From Halichondria panicea (Eukaryota > Porifera > Demospongiae > Suberitida > Halichondriidae), in the NCBI RefSeq assembly GCF_963675165.1, contig NC_087382.1:6248315-6312314 (forward strand): DNA of 64,000 bases, in the 5' to 3' direction. Both the position numbers and the translations under genes were made by a program. The notes below the pieces were generated by a model. The model saw only the letters and a list, made by a program, of their open reading frames with translations, made no database searches and was not told the DNA's origin. Positions 10,773 to 21,776 of this stretch are shown piece by piece. Each line of letters begins with the position of its first letter. Position 1 is the first letter of the stretch.

Positions 10773-13405
10773 GATAAAATTAGCATTTTGACACAAACGG
10801 CACCCCATAAATTAGGTCCACTAATTTGGCAGTTTTGAAATTGCCAAATTAAACCAGTTACAGTTTGCATTTTGCAGGCCATAGCAAGTAATTTTGTTGG
10901 CTTGTTACTAACAATCGTAACAGAAGCCAACCAAAATATTATATTTACTACATTGTGGTTGCAGTGCTCTTGCAGTATGCAAAGGTAAGGAAAACCACTG
11001 TATCACTGGACTGCACTGGATACTGGACTGGAACACTGGAATGACCTTTGACCTTGATTGTACTAGCTAGCATTAAAAAGTGAAGAAACCACAAGATCAA
11101 GAGTGATATAAAAAAAATGCAATGCATGTACTGTCTACAACTCAGGAGCAATAAAAAACTAAACCAGACTGGACACAGGAGGCATGCTGAAACATTTGCA
11201 CAGTGGTACATGACTGAGACAAACTGTGGACTAAGTCTAGGATTGATATCACAGCATGCAAAGAAGCCTAGACTTAGAAGTATGGCATGACTCTTCTGGG
11301 CTAAGCAGTGGCGTAGGAAAGGGGGGGGGGGCTCCAGGGGCTGGAGCGCCTAGGGTTACTATGACTATATACATGTACAATCTTAGTATGGGGGAGGAGA
11401 GCATCTATCCAGTATCAGTATTAAGTTGAGATGACTTTATAATGATCCAAGTTGCACTAGGGTCATTCCATACCAATTCAACGAAATTTAAAGCGTGACG
11501 TCTTCAGAATTGCACGAAACTTGGTATACATGTATGTACGAGGAATGGTATGATAACATCTCAGATTTTGGGTTTGTAAACAATAATGGCTTCTGAGATT
11601 GAAAAACCCCACTTTTAGAAACTGGCTGCTGTTTAAACTGTAACTTTCTAACCATTAACATTCAAGACTAAGAATGTATATCATCTTGTTGCCTAAGAAA
11701 TTCCGTATCATTTAAGTATGTTGTACGGCTTCACTTGATAAATTTTAGGTATTCTAATTAGTGTTCTTTGAACTCTGACTTCTCAAAAAGCGCTGTTTTT
11801 TCCCTGTAATTTTTTGTGTATCATGTTCCTCATACCATTCTCTTGAAGTGCGACAAGTTTGGTTCTGGGATTCCAATGGATCATGAGATATGTTGTGGGA
11901 CAGAGGTTGTGGGATGCATGTAGTGTGATTTGGGAAATATTTGTGGTTTCAGAGAATAAACAGTTTTCTTTGTTGTGTAATGCACCTAAAACTTGTGTAC
12001 TAACTAACTCTCCTGAACTTTTGTTATCACAAGGAAGAATTCAAACTCTCGGCTGAGTGACATTTTCAGCCGAGGAACTGTAAAACTACTGATAGCTAAG
12101 ACAAGTTTACAGCGACCATACGAGCAGCATAATAATACTGACACCACGCCAGCTATTTGATTGAGCGGCGACAAGCATATCAGCCATTTGAATACTGCAC
12201 TACAGAATCGAGGGCTATGAGAGAGAGCAACATCATCTTGAACAATGATTTCTCGTTTTCTCAAACGATTCCAGACACATGCAAACTACACACATTATAA
12301 ATTATTTGCACCATCTCTAGCTACTGATACAGTATAGTACTGCAGTCAGAAGATGATATGGACACTGAGTAATCTCAGTAGAAACTGAAATGCCACCAGA
12401 GAATATCTCGTGATAGGTTTGCCCTAAAAAATGGGTGGTTAACTAGGGTGTTTTCCAAGTAAAACCACACACTCACTATAGTTTGTAACAATTTCTACCC
12501 TCACGGGCCATGAATGCAGCTTATTCAAGTATCCCAGCTCCAGAAATAGATAATTATATACGTTGCCTACATGATTAAAACGATTGATCCTCAAGAACAG
12601 GCTAGGTCGAATTTATCCATTAAATACTGACCAAATATTTGGCCTAGGCTTGTTAAATGTTAATGCTAATGTTTTATACTGCTCAACTTTTATGAAATTA
12701 CCATTGCTACAAGTAAAACGTATAATTGTTAGCACTCATCAACTTAAAACCAGGGCCCCTTCGAATCCCCCCTTAATTAAGAACACCCATACACAGTTGA
12801 GTGAGGGGGCGTACCAAAAACACAGGTGAAAATTTACGCTGTTGTACTACATGCGTCGATTTATCAACTTTGTACAACTTTTAAATTACACTTAACCACA
12901 ACTGCGTTCCATTTGAAAGTGCAGTCCACAAGGCTAATTACGCAAATCAATATAATTATATCTTCACTTTATATCTCATCATCCTAAAAAGCAAAAAGGC
13001 TCCTCCATGCATGCACAGTAGAACTTCCACCACTGGTACCGGTACTATTGTTGACAAAATAATTAAGACTACTCTCTCAAAAGCACAGATTTCATGGAGG
13101 TTAAATGCAATCCAGAGTCTTGTAATATAGAGACACCCCTTTAGATCTCAATTGCAAGGTTAAAAGAGAGGAATTGATGGTAAATTAAAGAGGAGCCCTG
13201 TGACTAGGACTACCGGATTATAGCATGCAAGCGGTCACTGTTGCACACAGCAAACAAAATGATCGATGCACGTAGATCTACCTAGTTCAAAATACTCAAT
13301 GTGTAATATATGTAAGGACACAGCGATCGGTAAAAACACAACAGTAGCAAATTTCAATGTCATGTAAATCAAGAGTACACATGCACGTACACGGCATGTT
13401 GTTGA
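10773..13405. other. Intergenic region downstream of the ANK-ZU5 gene; no gene assigned
   Basis: It is AT-rich sequence with scattered short open frames on both strands (10948-11211 -, 11859-12056 +, 12264-12004 -, 12584-12829 +). None shows a domain, a consistent splice context or a family resemblance. A poly-G run lies at about 11320-11331. I see no RNA genes. Confidence 0.45.
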
Positions 13406-13695
13406 CTACTTACTATCTAATTCTCTGATCAAATCAGTGTGCAGTGGGTTGAGTTTGAGAGTGGAGACAAACTCATGGTACTTGTGGGGGTGGTGTTTGA
13501 CCACACCCAGCAGGGCAGTGAACAATCTGTTGGCTTTGTCAGCATTGATCTCGTTCAGTTGGTTAGTCTCTTGCAACACACGCTCAGTGATGAGTCCGAC
13601 TGATAGCAAACGAACAGCTACGGCTTTGGGCTCTTGGGAGAGTGACTCGACTATCTTCTCACTGCACCTCACTAGCACATTGTACCCAGCGTTAC
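13406..13695 (-). other. Last exon: death-fold (CARD-like) module
   Basis: About 96 residues form an amphipathic helical pattern: YNVLVRCSEKIVESLSQEP, AVRLLSVGLITERVLQETNQ, ADKANRLFTALLGVVKHHP, HEFVSTLKLNPLHTDLIREL. The spacing (helix, then a 'GLIT' turn, then 'DKA..LL..L..V..HP..F...L') is that of CARD/death-fold domains of metazoan innate-immune adaptors. The assignment is by pattern only; a profile search would be needed. Confidence 0.5.
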
Positions 13696-16600
13696 CTGCA
13701 GGAGAAAGTGTGTTTACAGCATGGTACACCCCCACATTGGAGCACCAGGTATGAAACACACTGTATAAGGAAAGCACTATATGGTATTGTGTACAAATAC
13801 TGAACGTACAGAATATACAAACAGGCTAACAGACCAGGTACATGGCTTACAGTACACCATACCCAACAGTATAATTATAGAATATGGTATTGAAGAATTA
13901 TAAAGATACGCACATACACGTAATATAAGGTACGTGTATACATATTAATACCATACAGCGCTTTAGTTTCGAGGCAATAACATTTTGCGGACTAACCTCG
14001 AAACCAAGACCTCTCTACGAAATAAAATCTTGAGCAATATTCAAAATTTTAGTGCCTCGAAAATAAAGTGCGATTAATACGGTACTAAATACACAGCATC
14101 ACCATGACTCCGACTATTAATTTACACTCACCACTGAATCCACTGAGTGTATGAATGTCCTTGAGTAGAGAGTCCACACTTCTCAACAGATTTGCTCCAT
14201 TCTCAACCAGGTCAACAAGAGCAGCTGTCTCCTCTGACTGGTCTGTAACATTGAATAAGAGGAAGCTCAAACACTCGATATTGTGGAGACGCGCGTTTAG
14301 TAGCTTCTCACTTTGACAGTGTTTGAGTTTGACCTTGGCCACTAGACAAAGCTGGTGAGATAAAGTCTCCATCTTAGAGAGACTGGCTGCAATGTTCTCA
14401 CTGATGCTCTGTATTGAGCACTCATTGACAGCCCTCCTGGTTACTACAACGACAGACGCTATCTCTGCCAGTATGGAGTCAGTGTGGGCTGCCAGCTCAC
14501 TCAAAGAAGATGACCTGAGGTGGGAGATATCGTAAATTCTACTGTGCGACCATTTAAAATAGTGGGCATCTCACTGAAGTGCTGTTGTCATTTTCACCAC
14601 CAGTAACAGTACACTCTCCACAGTACATCCAATCTGTGAGGTGGTCATCTCACTAACTGTTCTCCTCAGTCCTTCAGTAGCTTCCTACAATCACACATGC
14701 ATTGTAAGTGAATGAGATTGTACACATACATGTACAACATACCGTATAGAAGGTTATTTTTTGTATGGTGGAAATGTTCGTAGATTTCGTATTGGAGAGC
14801 ATCATACGAAAATTAAAACTACGAAATTATTCTATCGCAATAGGTTCAACGTCACTGCTGTACAAATACGTAATATTGAAATGGGCGAAAATTTGCACCA
14901 ACGAAATTACCCGCTATACGGTAGATCAAGTAAGTAACATAATTATTACAGTGCATGCATCTAACATTAATACCCTGTCTTTAATAGAGCAAACCTTCAG
15001 TTGTCTAGTGTCCACTGATCTCTGAGGAGTGAGGAGTGCCATATCCACACTGACTGGTTTGTCAAAGCCATGCAGTGAGAGAGTGCATGTGGTGGAGACA
15101 GCTCCTTGCTCAGGGAAGAACCGACACACTATCCTGGGTGGGTAGCAGTGAAGCTCCTCTGGCAAGAACTGACCAATCACTGGTAGGTCCACTTCATCTC
15201 GGGAGATCTGCAAAAATTGGTGAAGTATATATGCATGAGAAAAACGAAGATATGCATGATATGATTTTGTAGTCAACTGCTTGATTCAATTAATTACTCA
15301 AAGCACTCACCAAATCCCCTTAAACATTCTTAGCAAGGGTTTTTACTAAATTGCTTACCATAACTATATTCAAAGCACTCACCATTTTCTGGTCAGGCAC
15401 ACTCCTCCAGGTTGGGTCACAAACAAGTTCCAGTACTGCATCAACTTTGACAAAGCAGAGAGGTTGTTTGATGGTCCGGTGAGCAGGGCTAGTTGACAAG
15501 AGTGGATATTCTTGGGGAAGGACGTCAGCCTCAAACTTCTGTAAGAACTGTGGGAAACAAGAGTGACTGTCACTAAATAAATTATTCTTTTCAGGGTACT
15601 AAATAAATGAAAGCACCGCGGGTGCTGATGCCTCGGTGGAGGTGCCAAAGCTACATAACATAAAGCTACTACCGCATAGCGGGTAATTTTCGTGGGGTAA
15701 AAAATTCGTTATTTTCGTGGGCAAGCTGGAAATTTTAACGTAGGCGTGGCTTTACCGGAACGTATAAATGCTGTGCAGGCAATGAAATGTTTACTCACGA
15801 AATCACCGTTTTCGAGATAGACGAATTTTTTACCCCACGAAAATTACCCGCTATACGGTAATAGCGTTTATACACACATTATAATTATTTTTGCATTGAT
15901 TAGTTTTGCTGCATGCAGGCAGAATCCAGAGGAGGAATGCCAGGGTCAAAAGGTCATCACCACGTGGCCCTATGTTTTACATGTAAAACTGAGTTTACCC
16001 TTGCGCCCCTGAGTTTATACACCACCAATAGCTTGATCCTCTTTATAATCACAAGAGGAATCGGTTGAGCTATCGCGCCCCAGACGAATCAGCGAGATCA
16101 GGATTTAATTGCAACCTTTGACCTTTTATTGCATTCTTCAAAACCACAAGATATGCTTTCTGTGGCTAGGATATAAATTTTGATGTACCGGCTTGCGGCA
16201 CTAGATAGATCTAAGGTATAGTAAGCTTTCTAAGCAAGCAAATAAACAACTAGCCTCGATGCCAGGCCGCACCTTGTTGAGGCCTTGTGAAGGAGGCTAC
16301 TAAACAACAAGAAGCGCTAGCTGCTATGTGCAGCAAAGGTCAAGAACCCAGAACAAGAATGTTTAATCTTTCATTAAACGTGACCTTATTGACCCTGGCA
16401 TTCCTCCTCTGGGCAAAATCCAGACCACAAAGAGTGGGTAATGATAGACCATGATTGTTGTTAAAAACGATCGATGCCAAAAGTTCAAGCCTAAGATTAA
16501 TGGCTGCATCGTGTCAGTAGAGCCTTGCATGCGCAGCTCTCTTCTCACTGTTGCAGCTACCAATAGCTAGCGTTCTAGTGCAGAGCTAACTACTAAGTAG

Positions 16601-19600
16601 AGTAGATCTAGCAGCACTCCATGGACAAGTTTCGCTACGCACTCTTCTGAAAAGGCTGCAATGGCATTCCAAGTAAGTAAAACTAGGCATAACTCAAGAA
16701 CGAAGCATTATTTTGAAAATCCACGAATTCCAGGTAAACATGACTAGAAGCCTATAGAAACTCTTACTTGCACTTGATTGATCCTTGAGCAGCTGTAGCA
16801 GTCCACACATGCAAACACGCACGCACGCACACACAGTGACACACACAAACACACTACCGTATACCTCGCTTGCGCATGCGCACCGAGGCATAACTATGCA
16901 AAAGCACACAATTACACTGTAAGAATGTATATTAAAGTGTACGCACATCAAAAAAAAGTCGATGGAAGAAGCTGACAATGACAAGAGCCATTCTGTCCCC
17001 AGTTGTGTGTAGAGGAGACCGGTAAACTCTGACAGTGTAGAGGTTACTGTTACTCACGCCTGCATACGTATTAGAGATTAGCAGCTATTCGAATTGTGTG
17101 TGCGTGTCAACTGTGGTATGTTTGGGCTGTGTATAATGTATATGCAAAACACGAACAGTCAAAATAATTATAACCTCTCTTTTTCTGGCCAATTTTGAAA
17201 AACTTTTTCAATCGTGTGACCATCGTTAATGTCCCCTTGTTCCCTCCTGGAGTAAACTCAGACCTGCCCTCTGGTACCTTCTGCCATTCATAGATACTCT
17301 TTGAACCAGATCTCTTGGGAGACGAGTCAGCTTGGAGAAACAGGAGATCATCAGCTTCTTGTTGGGTGGACACTCATACATGATGCTCTATGCTCAGGGT
17401 CACCTCTCCGTTTAGACCTTCACCAGAGATCAAGTAGGATGGACTTGCAGACTGAATGTCTTTAGGCATCACAAACACATCATTGGGGGCAAGGCTGGGT
17501 TGGACTTTAATGCCCACAGAGGTCCCTGCTGGAACAGCATTAGCTGGAACAGTTACTTCAACTCCATTGTCAAAGTCGGCATATCCACCACTGGAGGTGA
17601 ACTCCTTCTCCTGAGGCTTGTCATAGAAAGTGACATCAGGGTGTGCGGAAGTTTGGTGGAGGGGATCTATACAGAAAATACGTAAACACATGCAAAGCAC
17701 CATGCATATGTGGTGGGTACAGCAGAAACACACAGTACACTTACATCCAGGTGGTGTGGAGCGTATATCTTCTGTTCTTGTCTTGTTCTGGTAGACTGGC
17801 TTCTTCCTAATTAAAAATGACTCACATTCATACATGTAAGCCAGTGACTCAACTGTGCAATAGTCACTAACGTTTCTGTGTCAGTGACAACAGCCCAGTT
17901 TTGGGGGAGGACCCAAACAGACTTCGGAGGTGACTGAGTATGCATGTGTGTGTGATTGTTACGCAATCGGCAAATGACTGACTGCATACACGTACACAAT
18001 ACACTTCAATATTTATAAAAGTGAACGCCCATGATCAGTGTACGCACTATTGATATTATGAGCTCACCTGTGATTCAGTAGTTCCCATAAGCAACTTAAT
18101 TGTTCCAGGATTCGAATAACCTGATCTCTTGGCCATCATTAGAGCAGTCTCTCCGTTCTGTGATGATGATCGTATAAAGTGATGAGATGTACATTGCAAG
18201 AGGTAAAGTGGTCTAATAGTTATGTATATGTACTTAGCTGACAAATAGATACTGGCAACGGTACTTGCACACTAAGAACTGAAATTAGTTTTGTTAAGGT
18301 ACAAATGAGAGCTCGATCTGCATGGTCAGTCGTTAACTACTGTACGAGGTACAGGTGTACAGTACATGTAAAATGAACGTAATAATAAGCAAGTACAGGT
18401 GTACAGTACATGTAAAATTGAACGTAATTATAAGCGAGTACTCGTGCATGTGCTCACTTTATTTGTGCAGTGAACTGAAGCCCCTGATGAGAGTAGCTCC
18501 TTTACAGTATCTAAATATCCCCCGTAGGCTGCGTCCATGAGTGGAGTGACTCCATACTATAAGATTGGAGGCAGTGATAACACAATATGAATGTACAGTA
18601 CTTTTCAATCTGTATATGCCCTAAATTTCGAACCACATCCAAGAGTGATGGGTACATGTATATGATAAACATTAATACTTTGGGGCACAACCATCACTAA
18701 AATAATGTGATCATGAACATTCTGCCTATAATTAAGTATCAGATACTCACCTTGTCAGCCAGATCCACTGCGGCTCCTGATGAGAGTAGCTCTCGGACGA
18801 CATGATGATGACCTTTCCTTGCTGCCATAGACAATGGAATGCCCCCATACTGAAGAAAAAAAGAGGGTTCATCAACAAACACAACGTGTTGACAACGCGT
18901 ACATGTACATAAAAATGTTCATCATACATATTTTAATTCTATTGAAACTGTTGGACATGATGCCTCGGTGGATGTGCCAAAGCTATTATATTGCTGCGTA
19001 ATACACACATGATAATTATCATGATGAACAATTTGCAACAGGCAGAATTACAGGGAAACTCAAAAAGTGGCAAATGATTGACCATGATTGTTGCTAAAAA
19101 GGACGCCAAAAGTCCCAAGTCTAAAATTAATGGCTGTGCAGTAGAGTCTTGCAGCGGTGCAGTAGAGTAGCAACACTCCATGGAGAAGTTTTTCTATGCA
19201 CTCTTCTGAAAAGGCTGCAATGACATTCCAAGTAAGCAAAACTAGGCATAACTCGAGAACAAAGCAAATCCACTAATTAAAATCGAAGAAAACCAGAAGT
19301 CTATAGAAACTCTTACTTACACTTTATTGATCCTTGAGCAGCTGTAGCAGTATTATACAGACACACAGACAGATACACTACTGCATGTATACCTCGCTTG
19401 CGCATGTGCAACGAGGCATAACAATTCAAGGCCATGTTTAACAGAGTGACTCTTCTCAACCATTTGGGTTGTTTGTGTTAAATCAGTCACTACAACCTCT
19501 TGGGCATGCAAACCGAAAGCACTATGAAATGAGACTCAGGATTGATTATTACCATCAAACATACATGTTTGGGGCACGTACTGTAATAGACGTAGAGCAC

Positions 19601-21480
19601 TACATGTATGTTGCTTTACTAAAACTGCTTTCGAGCAGTGGTCTTTTTTCGTCAGCAGCTAAAAATAACATTTCATATTGATTGTCTCACCTTGTTAGCC
19701 AGGTCCACGGTGGCTCCAGATGAGAGCAGCTCTCTGGCACAGTCAGTGTGGCCTCCACAGGCTGCCCACCAGAGTGGAGTATATCCACCCTACGAGAGTG
19801 AGAGCATAAACATTGCCGGTTAGTCTGGTGAAGAGACATATACTGTTATTTTCGTATAATACGAAAATTAAAACTACGAAATTATTCTACTGCAATAGAT
19901 TCAACGTCACTATCCGAGCTGTAGATGGGCCTGGTATTCACTGCTTGTGCACGCGCTAACCAATAGACAGATACCGGCTAAGGCAGGATAACAACGTATA
20001 TGACAATGACGTTACAACGAACAGATTTTGATTGAGTCCATCTGATAGCACTCTGATAGCTACCCTTAGCCTGCTATGCTAAACCTGCAACAGTGTCGAT
20101 GACAATCATCTGAACGGAGTGAAAGCTGACACTATAGCCTATATGGACAGGCCACGCCCATCTATACTAACCTTGGTGAAAGCCTACATGTAGAAAATAA
20201 ACCTACAGCTCTGTCTCTAGTTAGCTAGCTAGCTATAATTAAAGTTCTATGTACGTGTATTCTTTGTCTGTATACATGTATTCATTCAGGGGCAAACATC
20301 GAAGTTTATTTTACGGGAAAATATAGCGCGTGCGCAAACAGTCAGTAGCAGGCCTGTGAAGGAGGCTAGCTCCAGCCGGCACAACTACAACAAAATATGT
20401 GGTCACATGACATTGCTTTCGCACTGTTACCGATATACGAGGAGCGGATCGAGGAATTTTGATGGGGGGGAATCACAAAGTATTTTTCTAAAAAAAAAGG
20501 GTCAACTGTTTTTCAATGCTCTACAGTGTAGCTATTTTAGTTCTGAGGAGAGAGTCTGGATCTATTTTTGTGTTTCCCACATGACTCATCATCAAGAATT
20601 CTCAGTCACGCTCAGTATTAAACTGGGTGTGGTAGCTACATCATGATCCAGTGCATGCAGTGAGTGAGTTAATAGCTAGCTAGCTAAGTAGCTGATAGAT
20701 CACTAATAATTCTTAGGAGGAAGGGGGGGTGAGCCCCCTATTCCATATCCCTGGATCCGCCCCTGCTGCGGGTTCTGATGCTTCGGTGGAGATGCCAAAG
20801 CTACATAACATAAAGCTACTATACACACTTTATGAAACTTTTTTTGTTTTGCTGCATGTAAACTCAAAGAGTGGGTAATGATCAACCATGATTGTTGTTA
20901 AAAACGAGGATCGATGCCAAAAGTTCACTCTTCTCACTCTTGCAGCTACCAATAGCTAGCGTTCTAGTGCAGAGCTAACTACTAGCAACGTGATAATGTC
21001 CAGGCCAAATGCACTGAACTTGTAGTGATTTGTGCACGCATGACAGATGTTGGACCTCCTCTAACGAAGAGGTAATGTGACCTCATGGCCTCATCAATTT
21101 ACAAAAACCATGCGATGAGAAACTACTACTACTTTGCCTGGCCTTACCAGAAAACCCAAAAATTTTTAATATGACAACCATTTAATATCTACCTACCAGT
21201 AACCTAGCTACAAAAAGTGAATCTGATCAGCCTGACCGCTTGGCATTGGGTAACGAAGAAAACTCGTTGATAGGCAGTCCCTTCACTTGCGGATGTGAGA
21301 CTGGTCAGCGAGTCTAGTCACCACAATTATTATCAGTAGATCTACATGCAGTGTTTCACTTAAATAACGTTTTACCTCATCCACACTGTTGATATCCTCT
21401 CCCTTCCTAATGGCATCCTGTACAGCACTCAAGTTACCAACTCTGGCAGCCCTATGTATGCCCATTGCAGAGATTACCAA
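13406..21480 (-). CDS. ANK-ZU5 protein with beta-rich, helical and death-fold-like C-terminal regions (one in-frame TGA)
   Basis: Fourteen minus-strand exons join with consistent phases: 21480-21376, 19789-19691, 18849-18751, 18556-18458, 18157-18068, 17921-17872, 17806-17745, 17666-17175, 17059-16947, 15547-15383, 15207-14995, 14684-14575, 14514-14132, 13695-13406 (789 codons plus stop TAG). The start region reads MGIHRAARVGNLSAVQDAI, an ankyrin repeat. Three exons of exactly 33 codons each carry one ankyrin repeat (for example YGGIPLSMAARKGHHHVVRE). The 17666-17175 exon is a ZU5 domain (GGYADFDNGVEVTVPANAVP), followed by a beta-rich region, a helical region (about 160 residues) and a C-terminal module resembling CARD/death folds (AVRLLSVGLITERVL..ADKANRLFTALL). 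ANK/ZU5/death-fold combinations usually act in cytoplasmic signalling. A TGA at 17376-17374 interrupts the ZU5 exon, so function is uncertain. The last exon also carries a donor-like ATAGTAAGT just before the stop. Confidence 0.75.
13960..14085. mobile_element. Small hairpin element (CCTCGAAA/TTTCGAGG arms)
   Basis: Lying in the last intron of the ANK-ZU5 gene, it contains TTTCGAGGCAATAAC and GTGCCTCGAAAAT arms and near-terminal ATACCATACAGCG...GATTAATACGGTA. It is related in style to the other ACGGTA-ended hairpins. Confidence 0.5.
14743..14923. mobile_element. Hairpin element copy, ACCGTATAG...CTATACGGTA
   Basis: The termini ACCGTATAG and CTATACGGTA are inverted repeats. The inside contains the blocks CATACGAAAATTAAAACTAC and GAAATTATTCTA(T/C)(C/T)GCAATAG, which recur at about 19858-19910. 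It sits in an intron of the ANK-ZU5 gene. Confidence 0.65.
15671..15860 (+). mobile_element. Hairpin MITE inserted into the larger element, TA target
   Basis: It runs ACCGCATAGCGGGTAATTTT ... AAAATTACCCGCTATACGGT with long complementary ends (GTGGGGTAAAAAATTCGT against ACGAATTTTTTACCCCAC). Compared with the empty site at about 1533 (CTACTAATAGCG), the insertion splits CTACTA|ATAGCG and duplicates TA. This points to a Tc1/mariner-type MITE. Confidence 0.8.
15930..16415. mobile_element. Second nested element, AGGAGGAATGCCAGGGTCAA termini
   Basis: AGAGGAGGAATGCCAGGGTC near 15930 and GACCCTGGCATTCCTCCTCT near 16392-16411 are inverted repeats. Other copies of the host element run through this point without the sequence. 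It is about 490 bp, and no coding region was recognised. Confidence 0.7.
17175..17666 (-). other. ZU5-domain exon with internal TGA
   Basis: The exon reads from HPDVTFYDKPQEKEFTSSGG through VTVPANAVPAGTSVGIKV and SPSYLISGEGLNGEVTLSIE, then HHV, TGA (17376-17374), then STQQEADDLLFLQADSSPK and RSEFTPGGNKGTLTM in the same frame. The GG..Y.D..VEVTVPANAVP..T and Y.ISGEGLNG.VTL motifs are the ZU5 core. The sequence after the TGA continues as expected for the rest of the domain, so the stop looks like a single-base change within a formerly or still coding exon. Donor: AGAG|GTTATA (weak). Confidence 0.7.
18957..19419 (+). mobile_element. ATGCCTCGGTG element copy
   Basis: It begins ATGCCTCGGTGGATGTGCCA and ends CGCATGTGCAACGAGGCAT. 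The inside shares AAGTGG.AAATGATTGACCAT and CTGAAAAGGCTGCAATG.CATTC with the other copies. It occupies an intron between two ankyrin exons. Confidence 0.75.
20440..20766. mobile_element. TIR element with GGGGCGGATC(C/G)AGG ends
   Basis: AGGAGCGGATCGAGGAATTT followed by a G-run on the left is matched in inverse by CCCTGGATCCGCCCCTG on the right, itself preceded by a G-run and GAGCCCCC. A related end fragment (AGATCCGCCCCTGAGG) is at about 4518. The open frame 20356-20646 derives from this element. Confidence 0.6.
20764..20987 (+). repeat. Truncated ATGCCTCGGTG element copy
   Basis: It begins CTGCGGGTTCTGATGCTTCGG and follows the shared order (CCAAAGCTACATAACATAAA, GAGTGGGTAATGATCAACCAT, GCAGCTACCAATAGCTAGCG). 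The right half is missing. Confidence 0.65.
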
Positions 21481-21484
21481 TCCA

Positions 21485-21562
21485 GAGAGAATATCTTTTT
21501 AATCCTACCATGTACTAGATATAGAATCTAGAACATGGTAGGATTAAAAAGAAATTCTCTAG
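21485..21562. repeat. Near-perfect 78-bp palindrome upstream of the ANK-ZU5 start
   Basis: AGAGAATATCTTTTTAATCC-TACCATGT is mirrored by ACATGGTA-GGATTAAAAAGAAATTCTCT around CTAGATATAGAATCTAG. It begins a few bases upstream (minus strand) of the ANK-ZU5 start exon, so it may sit in the promoter or 5' UTR. It is either a small MITE or a regulatory hairpin. Confidence 0.6.
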
Positions 21563-21776
21563 TCTAGATGGGCGTGGCCCGCCCCCATCACTGATGATCT
21601 CTTGTATTTCTAACACTGCTGCATGGCTAGCCTCGACTCAAGTCCGCTTTGAATCGAGGCTATAATGCATGGCCTGATATCTGATGTATTTTGTGCACTG
21701 TATAATTATATAATTATAGGCCCTGAAAAGTATGCTAGGAACAGGCTGTTATCTATATACTAGATCTACATGCAAA

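Larger units (their letters stand above)
15609..16891 (+). mobile_element. ATGCCTCGGTG element carrying two nested insertions
   Basis: The left end is GAAAGCACCGCGGGTGCTGA then TGCCTCGGTGGAGGTGCC. The right end is ATACCTCGCTTGCGCATGCG then CACCGAGGCAT. The full uninterrupted copy at 38474-39037 is about 560 bp, whereas this one is about 1,280 bp because of insertions at 15671-15860 and about 15930-16415. The whole lies within an intron of the ANK-ZU5 gene. No transposase is present. Confidence 0.8.

Noticed and set aside
12750..12790. tRNA-like TTCGAATCC near 12757
   Set aside because: No cloverleaf could be drawn around it. No tRNA or rRNA was recognised anywhere in the window.
16694..16984. 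96-codon minus-strand frame as an alternative reading of the ANK-ZU5 exon at 17059-16947
   Set aside because: The phase chain (G|GC ... GAT| then phase 0) only works with the other frame (VSNSNLYTVRVYRSP..).
17374..17376. Selenocysteine at the TGA in the ZU5 exon
   Set aside because: There is no family precedent and no visible SECIS element. A nonsense mutation or error is simpler.
20356..20646. 96-codon plus-strand frame
   Set aside because: It contains the SRNFDGG-type reading of a TIR element end; it is element sequence.
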